Positions 24,351 to 32,528 of a stretch of DNA of 32,625 nt are shown piece after piece (positions within the stretch are counted from its first letter, which is position 1; every line of letters starts with the position of its first letter). The DNA lies in contig NZ_CAKKLX010000050.1 of the NCBI RefSeq assembly GCF_918698155.1, positions 1-32,625 of the forward strand, written 5' to 3'. The position numbers and the translations under genes were made by a program. This DNA comes from Roseomonas sp. CECT 9278. Its GTDB lineage: Bacteria > Pseudomonadota > Alphaproteobacteria > Acetobacterales > Acetobacteraceae. The notes under the pieces are model-generated. The model ran no database searches, was not told the origin of the DNA, and worked only from the letters and a program-made list of their open reading frames with translations.

Positions 24351-25007
24351 ATGCCCACCACCGACACCGCCCTGCCTGCCACGCTCGACGATGCCACCCG
24401 CGCGCGCATCGCCGGCGGCGCGTTGCCGCTGCGCGCCCCCGCGGGTGCCACGCTGTTCCGCCCCGGCGACCCCTGCCGCGGCTTCGTGCTGCTGCGCGCC
24501 GGCCGCGCCCGCGTCGACCTGATCGCCGAGGACGGGCACGCGCTGCTGCTGTATCGCGTCGAACCCGGCCAGGCCTGCGCCATCACCACATCCTGCCTGT
24601 TCGCCGACGAACCCTATTCCGCCGAGGCGACCGCCGAGACCGATTGCGACGGGCTGATGCTGCCCGCCACGCTGTTCGCGGCGCTGGTGCAGGACAGCGC
24701 CGCCTTCCGCACCTTCGTCCTCGCCGGCTTCGCGGCACGGCTCGGCGCGCTGATGGGGCGGATCGAGGACCTGTCCTTCCGCAGCGTCGATGCGCGGCTG
24801 GCGGCCTATCTGCTGGCGCGCACGCCCGGCACGGTGGCGGCGACGCAGCAGGAGATCGCCGCCGATATCGGCACCGCGCGCGAGGTGGTGAGCCGGCGCC
24901 TGGCGGCCTTCGCCAAGGCGGGGCTGGTGCGCACGGAACGCGGTGCGGTCACGCCGCTCGATGCCGCCGGCCTGCTGCGCATCAAGGACGGCCCCGCCGG
25001 GCCGTGA
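24351..25007 (+). CDS. Crp/Fnr family transcriptional regulator
   Basis: A 218-residue regulator with an N-terminal cyclic-nucleotide-binding-like beta-roll (GATLFRPGDPCRGFVLLRAG, LLLYRVEPGQ) and a C-terminal Crp-type HTH (ATQQEIAADIGTAREVVSRR). The sensor domain lacks the N-terminal four-Cys cluster of oxygen-sensing Fnr, but has the CAITTSCLF motif, whose two cysteines recur in a subgroup of these regulators and could sense thiol/redox state. The start at 24351 (MPTTDTALPATLDD) avoids 54 Arg/Pro-rich residues in the longer frame. A DUF2892 gene follows 82 bp downstream. In other bacteria such pairs often sit with sulfide or persulfide genes, so a sulfur/redox role is inferred but weak. Confidence 0.88.
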   Translation: MPTTDTALPATLDDATRARIAGGALPLRAPAGATLFRPGDPCRGFVLLRAGRARVDLIAEDGHALLLYRVEPGQACAITTSCLFADEPYSAEATAETDCDGLMLPATLFAALVQDSAAFRTFVLAGFAARLGALMGRIEDLSFRSVDARLAAYLLARTPGTVAATQQEIAADIGTAREVVSRRLAAFAKAGLVRTERGAVTPLDAAGLLRIKDGPAGP

Positions 25008-25089
25008 CTTCATCACCGACGCGCCGCCGCGCCGGCGCGACAAGGGTGGCGTGGCCGGGCTTCGCCGGCCGCGATGAAGGAATGGTGGC

Positions 25090-25290
25090 ATGAGCTGCAA
25101 TGTGGGTGGCGTGGACCGCGCGCTGCGGATCGTCGCGGGGCTGGTGATCCTGGCGCTGGGCGTGGCGGGGCCGCTCGGCTGGTGGGGCCTGGTGGGGCTG
25201 GTGCCGTTGGCGACCGGCGTGCTGCGCTTCTGCCCGGCCTATTCCATCCTGGGCGTGCGGAGCTGCGCGGCGGACGGCAAGGCCGCCTGA
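25090..25290 (+). CDS. DUF2892 (YgaP-like transmembrane) protein
   Basis: A 66-residue membrane protein. MSCNVGGVDRALRIVAGLVI opens the family pattern: a short N-terminus with Asn/Gly/Asp/Arg, two helices (about residues 12-29 and 34-48) and the end RFCPAYSILGVRSC. The same module forms the C-terminal membrane part of the rhodanese YgaP. The conserved cysteines (CPAY and the terminal SC) may matter in sulfur chemistry. An AAGGA ribosome-binding site (about 25077-25081) precedes the ATG. It follows the Crp/Fnr gene on the same strand and is its probable target. Two hairpins lie immediately downstream. Confidence 0.88.
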   Translation: MSCNVGGVDRALRIVAGLVILALGVAGPLGWWGLVGLVPLATGVLRFCPAYSILGVRSCAADGKAA

Positions 25291-25305
25291 CCGCCGGAAC
25301 CGCGT

Positions 25306-25362
25306 CAGGGCCATTGGCCTGGCGTGCATTCGGCCCCGCTCAACCAGCTCCGCTTGAGCGGG
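25306..25362. terminator. Hairpins downstream of the DUF2892 gene
   Basis: GGCCA-T-TGGCC (25309-25319) is followed by a perfect 9-bp inverted repeat CCCGCTCAA/TTGAGCGGG (25335-25343 with 25354-25362; 10-base loop). There is no T-tract on either strand. They lie in the 200-bp gap between convergent genes (25290 and 25491), probably as a bidirectional end. The same gap has another stem (GATGCTC/GAGCATC) and two near-identical 14-mers, GCGAGCATCCTTGC and GCGAGCAGCCTTGC. Confidence 0.45.
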
Positions 25363-25490
25363 TGATGCTCCGGACCATGGTCGTCGCGAGCATCCTTGCC
25401 CGCCCGCGCAATCCCGTCCGAACGCGTGACGCGCCGCACCAGGGTGTTGGCGAGCAGCCTTGCGTACTCGACGTACGAGCGGGAGGTGCC

Positions 25491-26000
25491 CTACGCCACC
25501 GCCGGCAGGAACATCGCCGGCGGGCCCGCGCCATGCGGCGTCGGCGCCGCGCGCAGGCTGATCCCGCCCGGCGCGGCGTCCATCGTCACACGCAGCCCGC
25601 CCTGCGGGGGGGCCGCCGCCGCGGCCTCGCGCGCCAGGCGCAGGACAAGCGCCTGCAGCTCCGGCGCCGGCATGGCGATGCGGCGCAGGCGCGCCGGCGC
25701 CACCACCTCGACCGTGCGGCCGGGCCCCAGCAGCAGCACCAGCAGGGGCTGCAGCAGGGTCAGCACCAGCGGCGCGTCGGTGCCCTCGCCCTCCGTCACC
25801 GGCGGGGCGGCAAGCGACAGGTAGGACTTGAACAGCGCCTCCAGCCGCTGGGTCGCCTCGCGCATGCGTTCGGCGCGCGCCAGGTCGCGCTCATGCGTGG
25901 CGCTGCGCAGCAGGATGTCGATGGTGCCGCCCAGCGCGGCCAGCAGGTTGTTGGCCTCGTGCCGGACCGGGCGGGCGAAGGTCGCAAGATCCGGGTTCAT
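25491..26000 (-). CDS. Histidine-kinase-like protein with degenerate ATP-binding region
   Basis: A 169-residue soluble protein. The N-terminus FARPVRHEANNLLAALGGTI (H14) matches the H-box of hybrid-type sensor kinases (H-E/D-x-N-N-L-L), followed by a second helix (RMREATQRLEALFKSYL), so a dimerisation/phosphoacceptor domain is likely. The region that should be the ATPase N-box (ELQALVLRLAREAAAAAPPQ, then GGL) has Glu in place of the Mg-binding Asn, and no G-boxes follow. It therefore cannot plausibly autophosphorylate. A ChpT-like phosphotransferase or pseudokinase is the best guess. The start at 26000 lies 25 bp downstream of the PBP gene's stop, so the two are probably co-transcribed. Confidence 0.65.
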   Translation of the reverse strand: MNPDLATFARPVRHEANNLLAALGGTIDILLRSATHERDLARAERMREATQRLEALFKSYLSLAAPPVTEGEGTDAPLVLTLLQPLLVLLLGPGRTVEVVAPARLRRIAMPAPELQALVLRLAREAAAAAPPQGGLRVTMDAAPGGISLRAAPTPHGAGPPAMFLPAVA

Positions 26001-26025
26001 GGCGCGGCGCACCGTGCGGCGCCGG

Positions 26026-27870
26026 TCATCCGGGCCTCCGCGCGGTCTCCAGGATGTCGCGGAACAGGCGCGCCGGCAGTCCGCCGCCGGCCACGCCGTC
26101 CATCGGTGTCGCATCGTCGTTGCCGAGCCACACGCCCATCACCATCCCCCCGGCGATGCCGATGAACCAGGCATCGCGATTGTCCTGCGTCGTGCCGGTC
26201 TTGCCCGCCACAACGAGGCCCGGCACCGCCGCCGCGCGCCCGGTCCCGCGCGACACCGTCGCCGCCATCATGCGCCGCAGCGCCTCCGCCGTCTCGGGCG
26301 CGATGACCGGCGCGCGGGCGGGGGGCAGCCAGGCGATCGGCCGGCCCTCGGCGCGCGCCTCGGCGATGCCGAAGGGGGCCACGCGGTGCCCGCCATTGGC
26401 GAAGGGCGCATAGGCCACCACCAGGTCGAGCAGCGTGACCTCGGCCGTGCCCAGCGCGATCGAGGCATCGCGCGGCAGCGGCCCCGGCAGGCCCAGGCGC
26501 TGCGCCGCCGCCGCCACGGCCCGCGGCCCGCCGGCGCGCTGCATCACCCGCACCGCCGCGGTGTTCACCGAAAACGCCAGCGCGTCCTCGATCGTGATCT
26601 CGCCCCGCGCGCGCCAGGTGCCGTTGCCCGGCGACCAGCCGCCCAGCGTGAGCGGCCCGTCCGCCACCATGTCGTCCGGCCGCGCGCCGGCCTCGATCGC
26701 CGCGAGATAGACGAAGGGCTTGAAGGCAGAGCCCGGCTGCCGTCGCGCCTGGCTGGCACGGTTGAACGGGCTGCTGCGGTAGTCGCGCCCGCCGACCATG
26801 GCGCGCACCGCGCCGGTCGCGGCCTCGATCGCCACCACCGCCCCCTGCGCGACGCCGGCGGCGCGGCCGGGGCCGGCGAGCAACGCCTCGATCCGCGCCT
26901 CGGCCGCGGCCTGCAGGCGCGTGTCGAGCGTGGTGCGCAGCAGCAGGTCGGCGGTCGGCGGCGCGCGGTCGCCAAGGCCGTCGCGCACCCAATCGGCGAA
27001 CCAGCCCGCATCGCGCGACGGGCTGGGCGGGAAGCGCAGGCGCTCGGCCTCGACCACCGCCTGGGCGGCGGTCAGCGCGCCGGTCTCGACCATCGCGTCG
27101 AGCACTTCCACGGCACGGCCGATCGCGGCCGAAGGGTTCACGCGCGGGTTGAAGCGCGACGGCGCCTTGGGCAGCCCGGCCAGCACCGCCGCCTGGCCGG
27201 GCGTCAGGCGCCGCGCCTCGATGCCGAAGAACTGCCGCGCCGCCGCATCCACCCCGAAGGTGCCCGCCCCCAGGTAGACGCGATTGAGGTAGATGGTCAG
27301 CAGCTCATCCTTGGTGAAGCGCCATTCCAGCCACAGCGCCAGCAGCGCCTCCTGGACCTTGCGGCGCAGGCTGCGCTCGGGCGTCAGGAACAGGTTCTTT
27401 GCCAATTGCTGCGTGAGCGTGGACCCGCCCTGCACCACGCGACCCGCCATGACATTCGCCACCAGCGCGCGCCCCACGCCGATCACATCGAGCCCCATGT
27501 GCTCGCGGAAGCGCCGGTCCTCGATGGCGATGAAGGCGGCCGGCACATGCGCCGGCAGGTCGCGCAGCCGCACCGTCTCCCCGTACAGGTCGCCACTGGT
27601 CGCGAGCAGCGCGCCATCCGCCGCCACCAGCGTGACCGACGGGCGCCGCGTGGCCGACAGCGCATCCTCGGGCCGCGGCAGGTCCCAGGCGAAGAAGATC
27701 AACACCACGAAGCCAGCCACCAGCCCCCAGACACCGAGGACGACCGACCAACGCAACAGGCGCGGCGCCAGGCGGCGTCGCGCACGAACGGGGGGTGCAG
27801 GTCGGGCAGGCACGGCGAGGGGGGCACGCCGCACCCGCGGCGCGACGGCACGGGGCATCAGGGGGTGCAT
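26026..27870 (-). CDS. Class A penicillin-binding protein (PBP1A family)
   Basis: A 614-residue bifunctional peptidoglycan synthase. A short basic cytoplasmic N-terminus precedes one TM helix (RWSVVLGVWGLVAGFVVLIF). The GT51 glycosyltransferase domain has the catalytic IEDRRFREHMG (about residues 115-125) and GGSTLTQQLAKNLFL. The transpeptidase domain has SAFK in RQPGSAFKPF (about 380), the SVN triad (about 433) and KTGTT (about 557). It is shorter than typical PBP1A (around 800 residues) and lacks an obvious OB insert or long C-terminal tail. The ATG at 27870 is chosen; 27858 is an alternative, and neither has a clear ribosome-binding site. Repeat element A lies 24 bp upstream and would be in its mRNA leader. 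Confidence 0.93.
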   Translation of the reverse strand: MHPLMPRAVAPRVRRAPLAVPARPAPPVRARRRLAPRLLRWSVVLGVWGLVAGFVVLIFFAWDLPRPEDALSATRRPSVTLVAADGALLATSGDLYGETVRLRDLPAHVPAAFIAIEDRRFREHMGLDVIGVGRALVANVMAGRVVQGGSTLTQQLAKNLFLTPERSLRRKVQEALLALWLEWRFTKDELLTIYLNRVYLGAGTFGVDAAARQFFGIEARRLTPGQAAVLAGLPKAPSRFNPRVNPSAAIGRAVEVLDAMVETGALTAAQAVVEAERLRFPPSPSRDAGWFADWVRDGLGDRAPPTADLLLRTTLDTRLQAAAEARIEALLAGPGRAAGVAQGAVVAIEAATGAVRAMVGGRDYRSSPFNRASQARRQPGSAFKPFVYLAAIEAGARPDDMVADGPLTLGGWSPGNGTWRARGEITIEDALAFSVNTAAVRVMQRAGGPRAVAAAAQRLGLPGPLPRDASIALGTAEVTLLDLVVAYAPFANGGHRVAPFGIAEARAEGRPIAWLPPARAPVIAPETAEALRRMMAATVSRGTGRAAAVPGLVVAGKTGTTQDNRDAWFIGIAGGMVMGVWLGNDDATPMDGVAGGGLPARLFRDILETARRPG

Positions 27871-27890
27871 AGCATGGCGGCGGCGGAAAC

Positions 27891-27974
27891 CGGAGGGGCT
27901 TTGCCCCTGCGGACCACCCCACCAAGGGGCAATGGCCCCTTGGATCGCGGGCTGCTGAATTGGGGGAATTGGGG
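27891..27974 (-). repeat. Two-stem structured repeat, copy A (leader of the PBP gene)
   Basis: Read on the minus strand, toward the PBP gene: CCCCAATTCCCCC, then stem 2 (27922-27930 with 27935-27943, 9 bp perfect), a linker containing GGTGGTCCG, then stem 1 (27894-27899 with 27903-27908) closing an AAA triloop. The 84-bp unit ends about 20 bp before the ATG. It matches copies B and C in order, linker and triloop type, while the stem sequences differ. Confidence 0.75.
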
Positions 27975-28008
27975 CGGGGCATGGTGTGCCCGTCGCGCCG
28001 ACGCCCCT

Positions 28009-28091
28009 CCCCAATTCCCCCGATCAAGTCGAGGGGTCCAGGGGCCCTTGGGCCCTTGGCGGGTGGGTCCGGGAGGGCAACGCCCTCCCGG
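28009..28091 (+). repeat. Two-stem structured repeat, copy B (upstream of a Bug gene)
   Basis: An inverted copy of A in the plus direction: CCCCAATTCCCCC (28009-28021), stem 2 (28038-28047 with 28050-28059, one mismatch), linker GGGTGGGTCCGG, then stem 1 (28069-28078 with 28082-28091, 10 bp perfect) with AAC triloop. It is 83 bp long, one base shorter than A, and ends 94 bp before the Bug receptor start. The shared 13-mers make a long inverted repeat with A around a 34-bp centre. Confidence 0.75.
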
Positions 28092-28185
28092 CTTGCGCCC
28101 ACCCCAGGTCATGGCAACCTGCGCCCCTGCCGGCCCGCCGGCCAACAACGCCTGCCACGCTTCACGCCTGCCTAGGATGTTTCCG

Positions 28186-29160
28186 ATGACCATGACACGT
28201 CGTGCCGCGCTAGCGGCTGCTACCGCCCTGCCTGTCCTGCCGCGCCTGGCGCGCGCGCAGGACTGGTCCCCGCGCGACACCGTGCGGCTGATCAACCCCT
28301 TCGCGCCGGGCGGGTCGCCCGACATCCTCGCCCGCGTCATGGCGCCGCACATGCAGGCGGTGCTCGGCCAGCCAATGGTGGTCGAGAACCGGCCGGGCGC
28401 GGGAGCGGCGGTCGGCACGCGGTCGGTCGCGCGCGCCGCGCCGGACGGGCTGACGGTGCTGCTGGCGCCGATCTCCTCGGTCATCGCGCCGTTCATGATG
28501 CGCGACCCGGGCTATGCGCTGTCCGACTTCAAGCCGGTGACGCTGCTGGCCACCACGCCCTTCGTGCTGGTGGCGCGGCCCGGGCTGTTCGCCGATGTGC
28601 GGGCCTGGGATGCGGCGGTGCGCGCGAATCCGGGGCGCTACAAGGCGGCGACCGGCGGGCCCGGCACGCCGCACCAGCTCTCGGCCGTGCTGTACCAGTC
28701 CATGTCGGGGGCCGACATCACGCTGGTGAACTACCGCGGCACCGCGGCGGGCCTGACGGATATCCGCGCCGGCACCGTGGAGTTCATGTTCGCCGACATG
28801 CCCGCCACGCTGGGCCAGGTGCGCGACGGCGGGCTGCAGGCGCTGGCGGTGAACACGCCGCAGCGCGTGCCCGCCCTGCCCGACGTGCCGACGATGGCCG
28901 AGACGGTGGCGCCCGGCTTCGAATCCAATTCCTGGGTGATGTGGTGGGTGCCGGCGGCAACGCCCGACGCCATCGTGAACCGGCTGAACGCCGCGGCACG
29001 CCACGCCCTGGCGCAGCCCGAGGTACGCCAGCGCGTCGCCGAGGTCGGCTTCGTGGGCGCCGGCGGATCGGACGTGGCGACAGCGCAGGCGCATATGCGG
29101 AGCGAGGCGGAGAAGTGGAGCGCGCTGATCCGCGCCCGCGGGCTGCGCTTCGACGACTGA
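28186..29160 (+). CDS. Tripartite tricarboxylate transporter receptor (Bug family), second copy
   Basis: A 324-residue periplasmic receptor, divergent in sequence from the Bug protein at 15508. The leader [20 protein letters not shown] is twin-arginine-like and ends LARA-QD. Mature motifs: [53 protein letters not shown], the ligand loop [13 protein letters not shown], and [20 protein letters not shown]. The start at 28186 has an AGGA ribosome-binding site at the proper distance; 28177 and 28192 are alternatives. There are no TctA/TctB genes nearby. The ligand is unknown; carboxylates are usual. It is divergent from the PBP gene across the inverted pair of structured repeats. Confidence 0.92.
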   Translation: MTMTRRAALAAATALPVLPRLARAQDWSPRDTVRLINPFAPGGSPDILARVMAPHMQAVLGQPMVVENRPGAGAAVGTRSVARAAPDGLTVLLAPISSVIAPFMMRDPGYALSDFKPVTLLATTPFVLVARPGLFADVRAWDAAVRANPGRYKAATGGPGTPHQLSAVLYQSMSGADITLVNYRGTAAGLTDIRAGTVEFMFADMPATLGQVRDGGLQALAVNTPQRVPALPDVPTMAETVAPGFESNSWVMWWVPAATPDAIVNRLNAAARHALAQPEVRQRVAEVGFVGAGGSDVATAQAHMRSEAEKWSALIRARGLRFDD

Positions 29161-29275
29161 CGGACCGTTCCAGCCGCCTGCCCGCGGCATTCGCCGCCCT
29201 TCGAACGGGCTGTCGGGCACCAGCCGACGCACCCATCGCGCGGGCCTGCATGCCTGCGCATGGAGCGTGGATATA

Positions 29276-29291
29276 GAAGCCGAAAGGCTTC
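29276..29291 (+). promoter_or_regulatory. GAAA-tetraloop hairpin in the leader of the chemoreceptor gene
   Basis: GAAGCC-GAAA-GGCTTC is a perfect 6-bp stem capped by a stable GNRA tetraloop, 41 bp upstream of the globin-coupled sensor start. It may protect the mRNA 5' end or terminate read-through from the Bug gene; no T-run follows. Confidence 0.35.
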
Positions 29292-29332
29292 GAGTCACTA
29301 AACTGTCATCCCGCAATTCAGGACCTTGCGAG

Positions 29333-30700
29333 ATGACGGAAAACCACCATGCGTCCGAGGCCTTCGACGGCGCCGAACGCACCCACTTCCTCGAGATCGA
29401 CAACGACACCCGCGCGGCGCTCGCCGAATTCGGGCCGACCATCGAAGCCCTGATGCCCGAGCTGATGCGCGGCTTCTACGGGCACCTGAAGACCTGGCCG
29501 AAGCTGGCCGCGATGTTCGACGGCGCCGCCTCCATGGACCGCGCCGCCAAGGCCCAGACCGGGCATTGGGGGCGGCTGTTCTCCGGCCGCTTCGACCAGG
29601 ACTACATGGACTCCGTCCGGCGGATCGGCCTGCGCCACAGCCGCATCGGGCTGGAGCCGCGCTTCTACATCGGCGGCTATTCCTTCATCCTGACCCGGCT
29701 GTTCGACGCCGCCACCCACGTCCATGCCAGCCGCTTCAGCCCCGCCGCGGCGCAGGCGCGGACCGCGCGGCTGATGCGCGCGCTCACCCAGGCGGTGATG
29801 CTCGACATGGACCTCGCGATCTCGATCTACATTGAGGAGAACAAGCACTCCTACGACCGCCGCCTGGCCGAGCTCGGCAGCAGCTTCGACGCGCGTGTCT
29901 CGGGCCTGCTGGCCGAGATCGCGCAGCAGGCGGAGGACACGCGCGGCACCGCCGACGCGATGGGCCAGGCCGCCACCGCCGCCACCGGCCGCGCCGAGGC
30001 CGCCGTCGAGACCGCGCGCGAGGCCAGCGCCAATGTGCAGACCGTGGCCTCCGCCGCCGAGGAACTGACCAGCTCGATCGCCGAGATCTCGCGCCAGCTC
30101 GCGCAGTTCGCGACGGTCACGACCGAGGCGGTGCAGGCCTCGGGCCGCACCGACGACACCGTGCGCTCCCTGGCGGAAGGCGCGCAGCGCATCGGCGAGG
30201 TGGTCAGCCTGATCGACACCATCGCCGGCCAGACCAACCTGCTCGCGCTCAACGCCACCATCGAGGCCGCGCGCGCGGGCGAGGCCGGCAAGGGCTTCGC
30301 GGTGGTCGCGAGCGAGGTGAAGTCGCTGGCGAACGAGACCCGCAAGGCGACCGAGACGATCGGCGCGCAGATCGCCGCCATGCAGCGCGCGACCGGCGAC
30401 GTGGTCAGCGCCATCGGCGCCATCGCCACGTCGATCGGGCGCATCAACGAGGTGACCACCGCCGTCGCCGCCGCGGTCGAGGAACAGCGCGCCGCCACGG
30501 CCGAGATCTCGCGCAGCGTCGTCGATGTCGCGCACGGCACGCAGGCGGTCGCCGAGACCGTCGCCGCGCTGCGCACCGATGCCGAACAGACCGGCGCCGG
30601 CGCGGCGCGCACCAATGGCGCGCTCGCCGCGCAGGCGAACAAGGTCAGGGCGCTGCAGCAGGAGGTCGCGGACTTCCTGCAGCGCGTCCAGGCCGCCTGA
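29333..30700 (+). CDS. Globin-coupled sensor methyl-accepting chemotaxis protein
   Basis: A 455-residue soluble chemoreceptor. Residues about 10-165 form a sensor globin with the proximal heme His in [20 protein letters not shown] (H102), as in HemAT-type aerotaxis transducers. A helical linker (about 165-215) leads to the MCP signalling domain, whose hairpin tip reads [20 protein letters not shown] followed by [20 protein letters not shown]. No TM helices are present, so it is cytoplasmic; there is no C-terminal CheR-binding pentapeptide. It would sense O2 and signal through CheA/CheW, whose genes are not in the window. The start at 29333 ([13 protein letters not shown]) removes a 22-residue unmatched extension. 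Confidence 0.92.
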   Translation: MTENHHASEAFDGAERTHFLEIDNDTRAALAEFGPTIEALMPELMRGFYGHLKTWPKLAAMFDGAASMDRAAKAQTGHWGRLFSGRFDQDYMDSVRRIGLRHSRIGLEPRFYIGGYSFILTRLFDAATHVHASRFSPAAAQARTARLMRALTQAVMLDMDLAISIYIEENKHSYDRRLAELGSSFDARVSGLLAEIAQQAEDTRGTADAMGQAATAATGRAEAAVETAREASANVQTVASAAEELTSSIAEISRQLAQFATVTTEAVQASGRTDDTVRSLAEGAQRIGEVVSLIDTIAGQTNLLALNATIEAARAGEAGKGFAVVASEVKSLANETRKATETIGAQIAAMQRATGDVVSAIGAIATSIGRINEVTTAVAAAVEEQRAATAEISRSVVDVAHGTQAVAETVAALRTDAEQTGAGAARTNGALAAQANKVRALQQEVADFLQRVQAA

Positions 30701-30732
30701 CGGGCGGCGACGCGGCCGGGGAGCGTTCGGCT

Positions 30733-30750
30733 CCGCCGGCTGTCCGGCGG
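30733..30750. terminator. Hairpins between convergent chemoreceptor and GMC genes
   Basis: CCGCCGG-CTGT-CCGGCGG is a perfect 7-bp stem, preceded by a GGAGC/GCTCC stem at about 30720-30734. They lie in the 126-bp gap between convergent genes. There is no T-tract, so termination would be Rho-dependent or structural. Confidence 0.35.
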
Positions 30751-30826
30751 GAGACATCACTGGCATCCCGGCCCGGGGAACAGGGCCGGTGCCGGCAGTC
30801 CCGAACGGTCTCTCGCAGGCGGCCTG

Positions 30827-32428
30827 TCAGCCGCGCATGTCCTGCGCGATCAGGTCGGCCGCCTTCTCCGCGACCGACAGCACCGTGGCGTTGATGTTGC
30901 ACACCGGGATGTCCGGAAAGACCGAGGCATCCACCACCCGCAGCCCGTCGATCCCGCGCAGCCGCAGCCGCGCATCGAGCGGCGCGCCCGCATCGCCCCC
31001 CATCCGCACCGTGCAGGAGGGGTGGTAGACCGTCCCGCCGGTCGCCTTCGCGAAGGCCAGCAGCGCGGCGTCGGTCTCGGCAGCCGGGCCGGGGCGGGTT
31101 TCGCCGGCGACGATGCCGCGCAGCGGTGCCGCCGCCATCCAGCGCCGCGCCAGGCGGATGCCGCGCACCACGCAGTCCTCGTCCGCGCGTTCGGTCAGGA
31201 AGCGCGGGGCGATGGCGGGCGCGTCCTCGGCGCGCGGGGATCGCAGCGTGACGCTGCCGCGGCTGTGCGGGCGGCATTGCCAGACACCCAGCGTGAAGCC
31301 CGGTTCCGTCTCCGGCACGCCGATGCGGCCATCCTGCCAGGACAGCGGGCCGCCATTGATCTGCACGTCCGGCGCCTCCAGCCCCTCCTGCGTGCGTGCG
31401 AACAAGCTCATCATGCCCGGCGACCAGGTCAGCACGCCGCGGCCGGTGGTGGCCCAGCGCAGCACCTCCCACGCCAGGCGCGGCCAGACGATGCGGCGAT
31501 TCGCGCTCCAGCGATGGTCGGCCAGGCGGAAGCTCAGCCGCGCGATGTAGTGGTCCTGCAGGTTGCGCCCGACGCCCGGCGCATCCAGCACCGGCGCGAT
31601 GCCATGCGCCGCCAGCACATCCCCCGGCCCGATGCCCGAGAGCTGCAGCAGATGCGGCGAGCCGATCGCACCCGCCGACAGCACCACCCCGAAGCGCGCG
31701 CGCAGCAGGCGTTCCGCGCCGGCCTGGCGCACCAGCACGCCGGTCGCGCGCCCGTCCTGCACCACCACGCGCTGCGCCATCGCGTCGCTGACCACGTGCA
31801 GGTTCGCCCGCCGCAGGGCCGGCACCAGGTACGCCCGCGCCGCCGAGACCCTCCGCTGCCCGCGCCTGGTCTGCTGGAATGTCGCGAAACCCTCCCGCCG
31901 CGGGCCGTTCATGTCGGCATTCACCGGCAGGCCGATCGCCTCCGCCGCCGCGGCGAATTCGCGCAGCAGTGCGGGCGTCTCGGCCAGGTGCTCGACCGGC
32001 TGCGGGCCACCCGCGCCGCGTCCCTCGCCACCACCGGCGAAGGATTCATGGCGCATGAAGTACGGCAGCAGGTCGTCCCACCCCCAGCCCGTGCAACCCT
32101 TCTGCGCCCACAGGTCGTAGTCGGACGGATGCCCGCGCACATGCCCCAGCCCGTTGATCGACGACGACCCACCCCAGACCCGCCCGCGCGGGTAAGCCAG
32201 TGCCCGCCCACCCGTCGCCGCATCCGGCTCCGTCCGGAACCCCCAGGTCAGCCGCGGATGATCGAGGATGCGCGCATAGCCCGCCGGGATGTGGATGTAG
32301 GGATGGCGGTCACGGCCCCCGGCCTCGATGACCGCAACACTCGCGCGCCCATCCGCCGACAGGCGGTTCGCCAACACACACCCCGCACTGCCGGCACCGA
32401 CGATGACATGGTCGAAGGTCTGGTCCAT
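30827..32428 (-). CDS. GMC family FAD-dependent oxidoreductase (choline/alcohol dehydrogenase-like)
   Basis: A 533-residue flavoprotein. The FAD-binding motif GAGSAG is at residues 11-16 with downstream E in VAVIEAGG. GMC signature 1 is visible at RGRVWGGSSSINGLGHVRGH, and signature 2 around GAIGSPHLLQLSGIGP. The catalytic His is in HPSCTVRMG (about residue 469), with the paired Asn in NINATVLSVAEKAADLI (about 511). Such enzymes oxidise choline, polyethylene glycol or other primary alcohols and usually pass electrons to quinone or cytochrome. No betaine-aldehyde dehydrogenase gene adjoins, so a choline role is unproven. The start at 32428 gives the canonical N-terminus. Repeat element C lies 39 bp upstream. 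Confidence 0.92.
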   Translation of the reverse strand: MDQTFDHVIVGAGSAGCVLANRLSADGRASVAVIEAGGRDRHPYIHIPAGYARILDHPRLTWGFRTEPDAATGGRALAYPRGRVWGGSSSINGLGHVRGHPSDYDLWAQKGCTGWGWDDLLPYFMRHESFAGGGEGRGAGGPQPVEHLAETPALLREFAAAAEAIGLPVNADMNGPRREGFATFQQTRRGQRRVSAARAYLVPALRRANLHVVSDAMAQRVVVQDGRATGVLVRQAGAERLLRARFGVVLSAGAIGSPHLLQLSGIGPGDVLAAHGIAPVLDAPGVGRNLQDHYIARLSFRLADHRWSANRRIVWPRLAWEVLRWATTGRGVLTWSPGMMSLFARTQEGLEAPDVQINGGPLSWQDGRIGVPETEPGFTLGVWQCRPHSRGSVTLRSPRAEDAPAIAPRFLTERADEDCVVRGIRLARRWMAAAPLRGIVAGETRPGPAAETDAALLAFAKATGGTVYHPSCTVRMGGDAGAPLDARLRLRGIDGLRVVDASVFPDIPVCNINATVLSVAEKAADLIAQDMRG

Positions 32429-32467
32429 GGCCGCATGGGAGCGCGCGCCGGCGCGGCGGTCCAGGGC

Positions 32468-32520
32468 GGGGAGGGCCTTGCCCTCCCCGGACCCCACTCA
32501 CCAAAGGCCTAAAGGCCTTG
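32468..32520 (-). repeat. Two-stem structured repeat, copy C (leader of the GMC gene)
   Basis: Read toward the GMC gene: stem 2 (32502-32509 with 32514-32520, one bulged A), linker GGTGAGTGGGGTCCGG, then stem 1 (32468-32476 with 32480-32488, 9 bp perfect) with AAG triloop, 39 bp before the ATG. It has the same architecture as copies A and B but lacks the CCCCAATTCCCCC flank. Confidence 0.7.
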
Positions 32521-32528
32521 TATCTTCC

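Noticed and set aside
25828..28185. Plus-strand open frame extending the Bug gene upstream to 1110 codons
   Set aside because: It is antisense to the PBP and kinase-like genes and crosses the structured repeats; only the part from 28186 has a signal peptide and Bug motifs.
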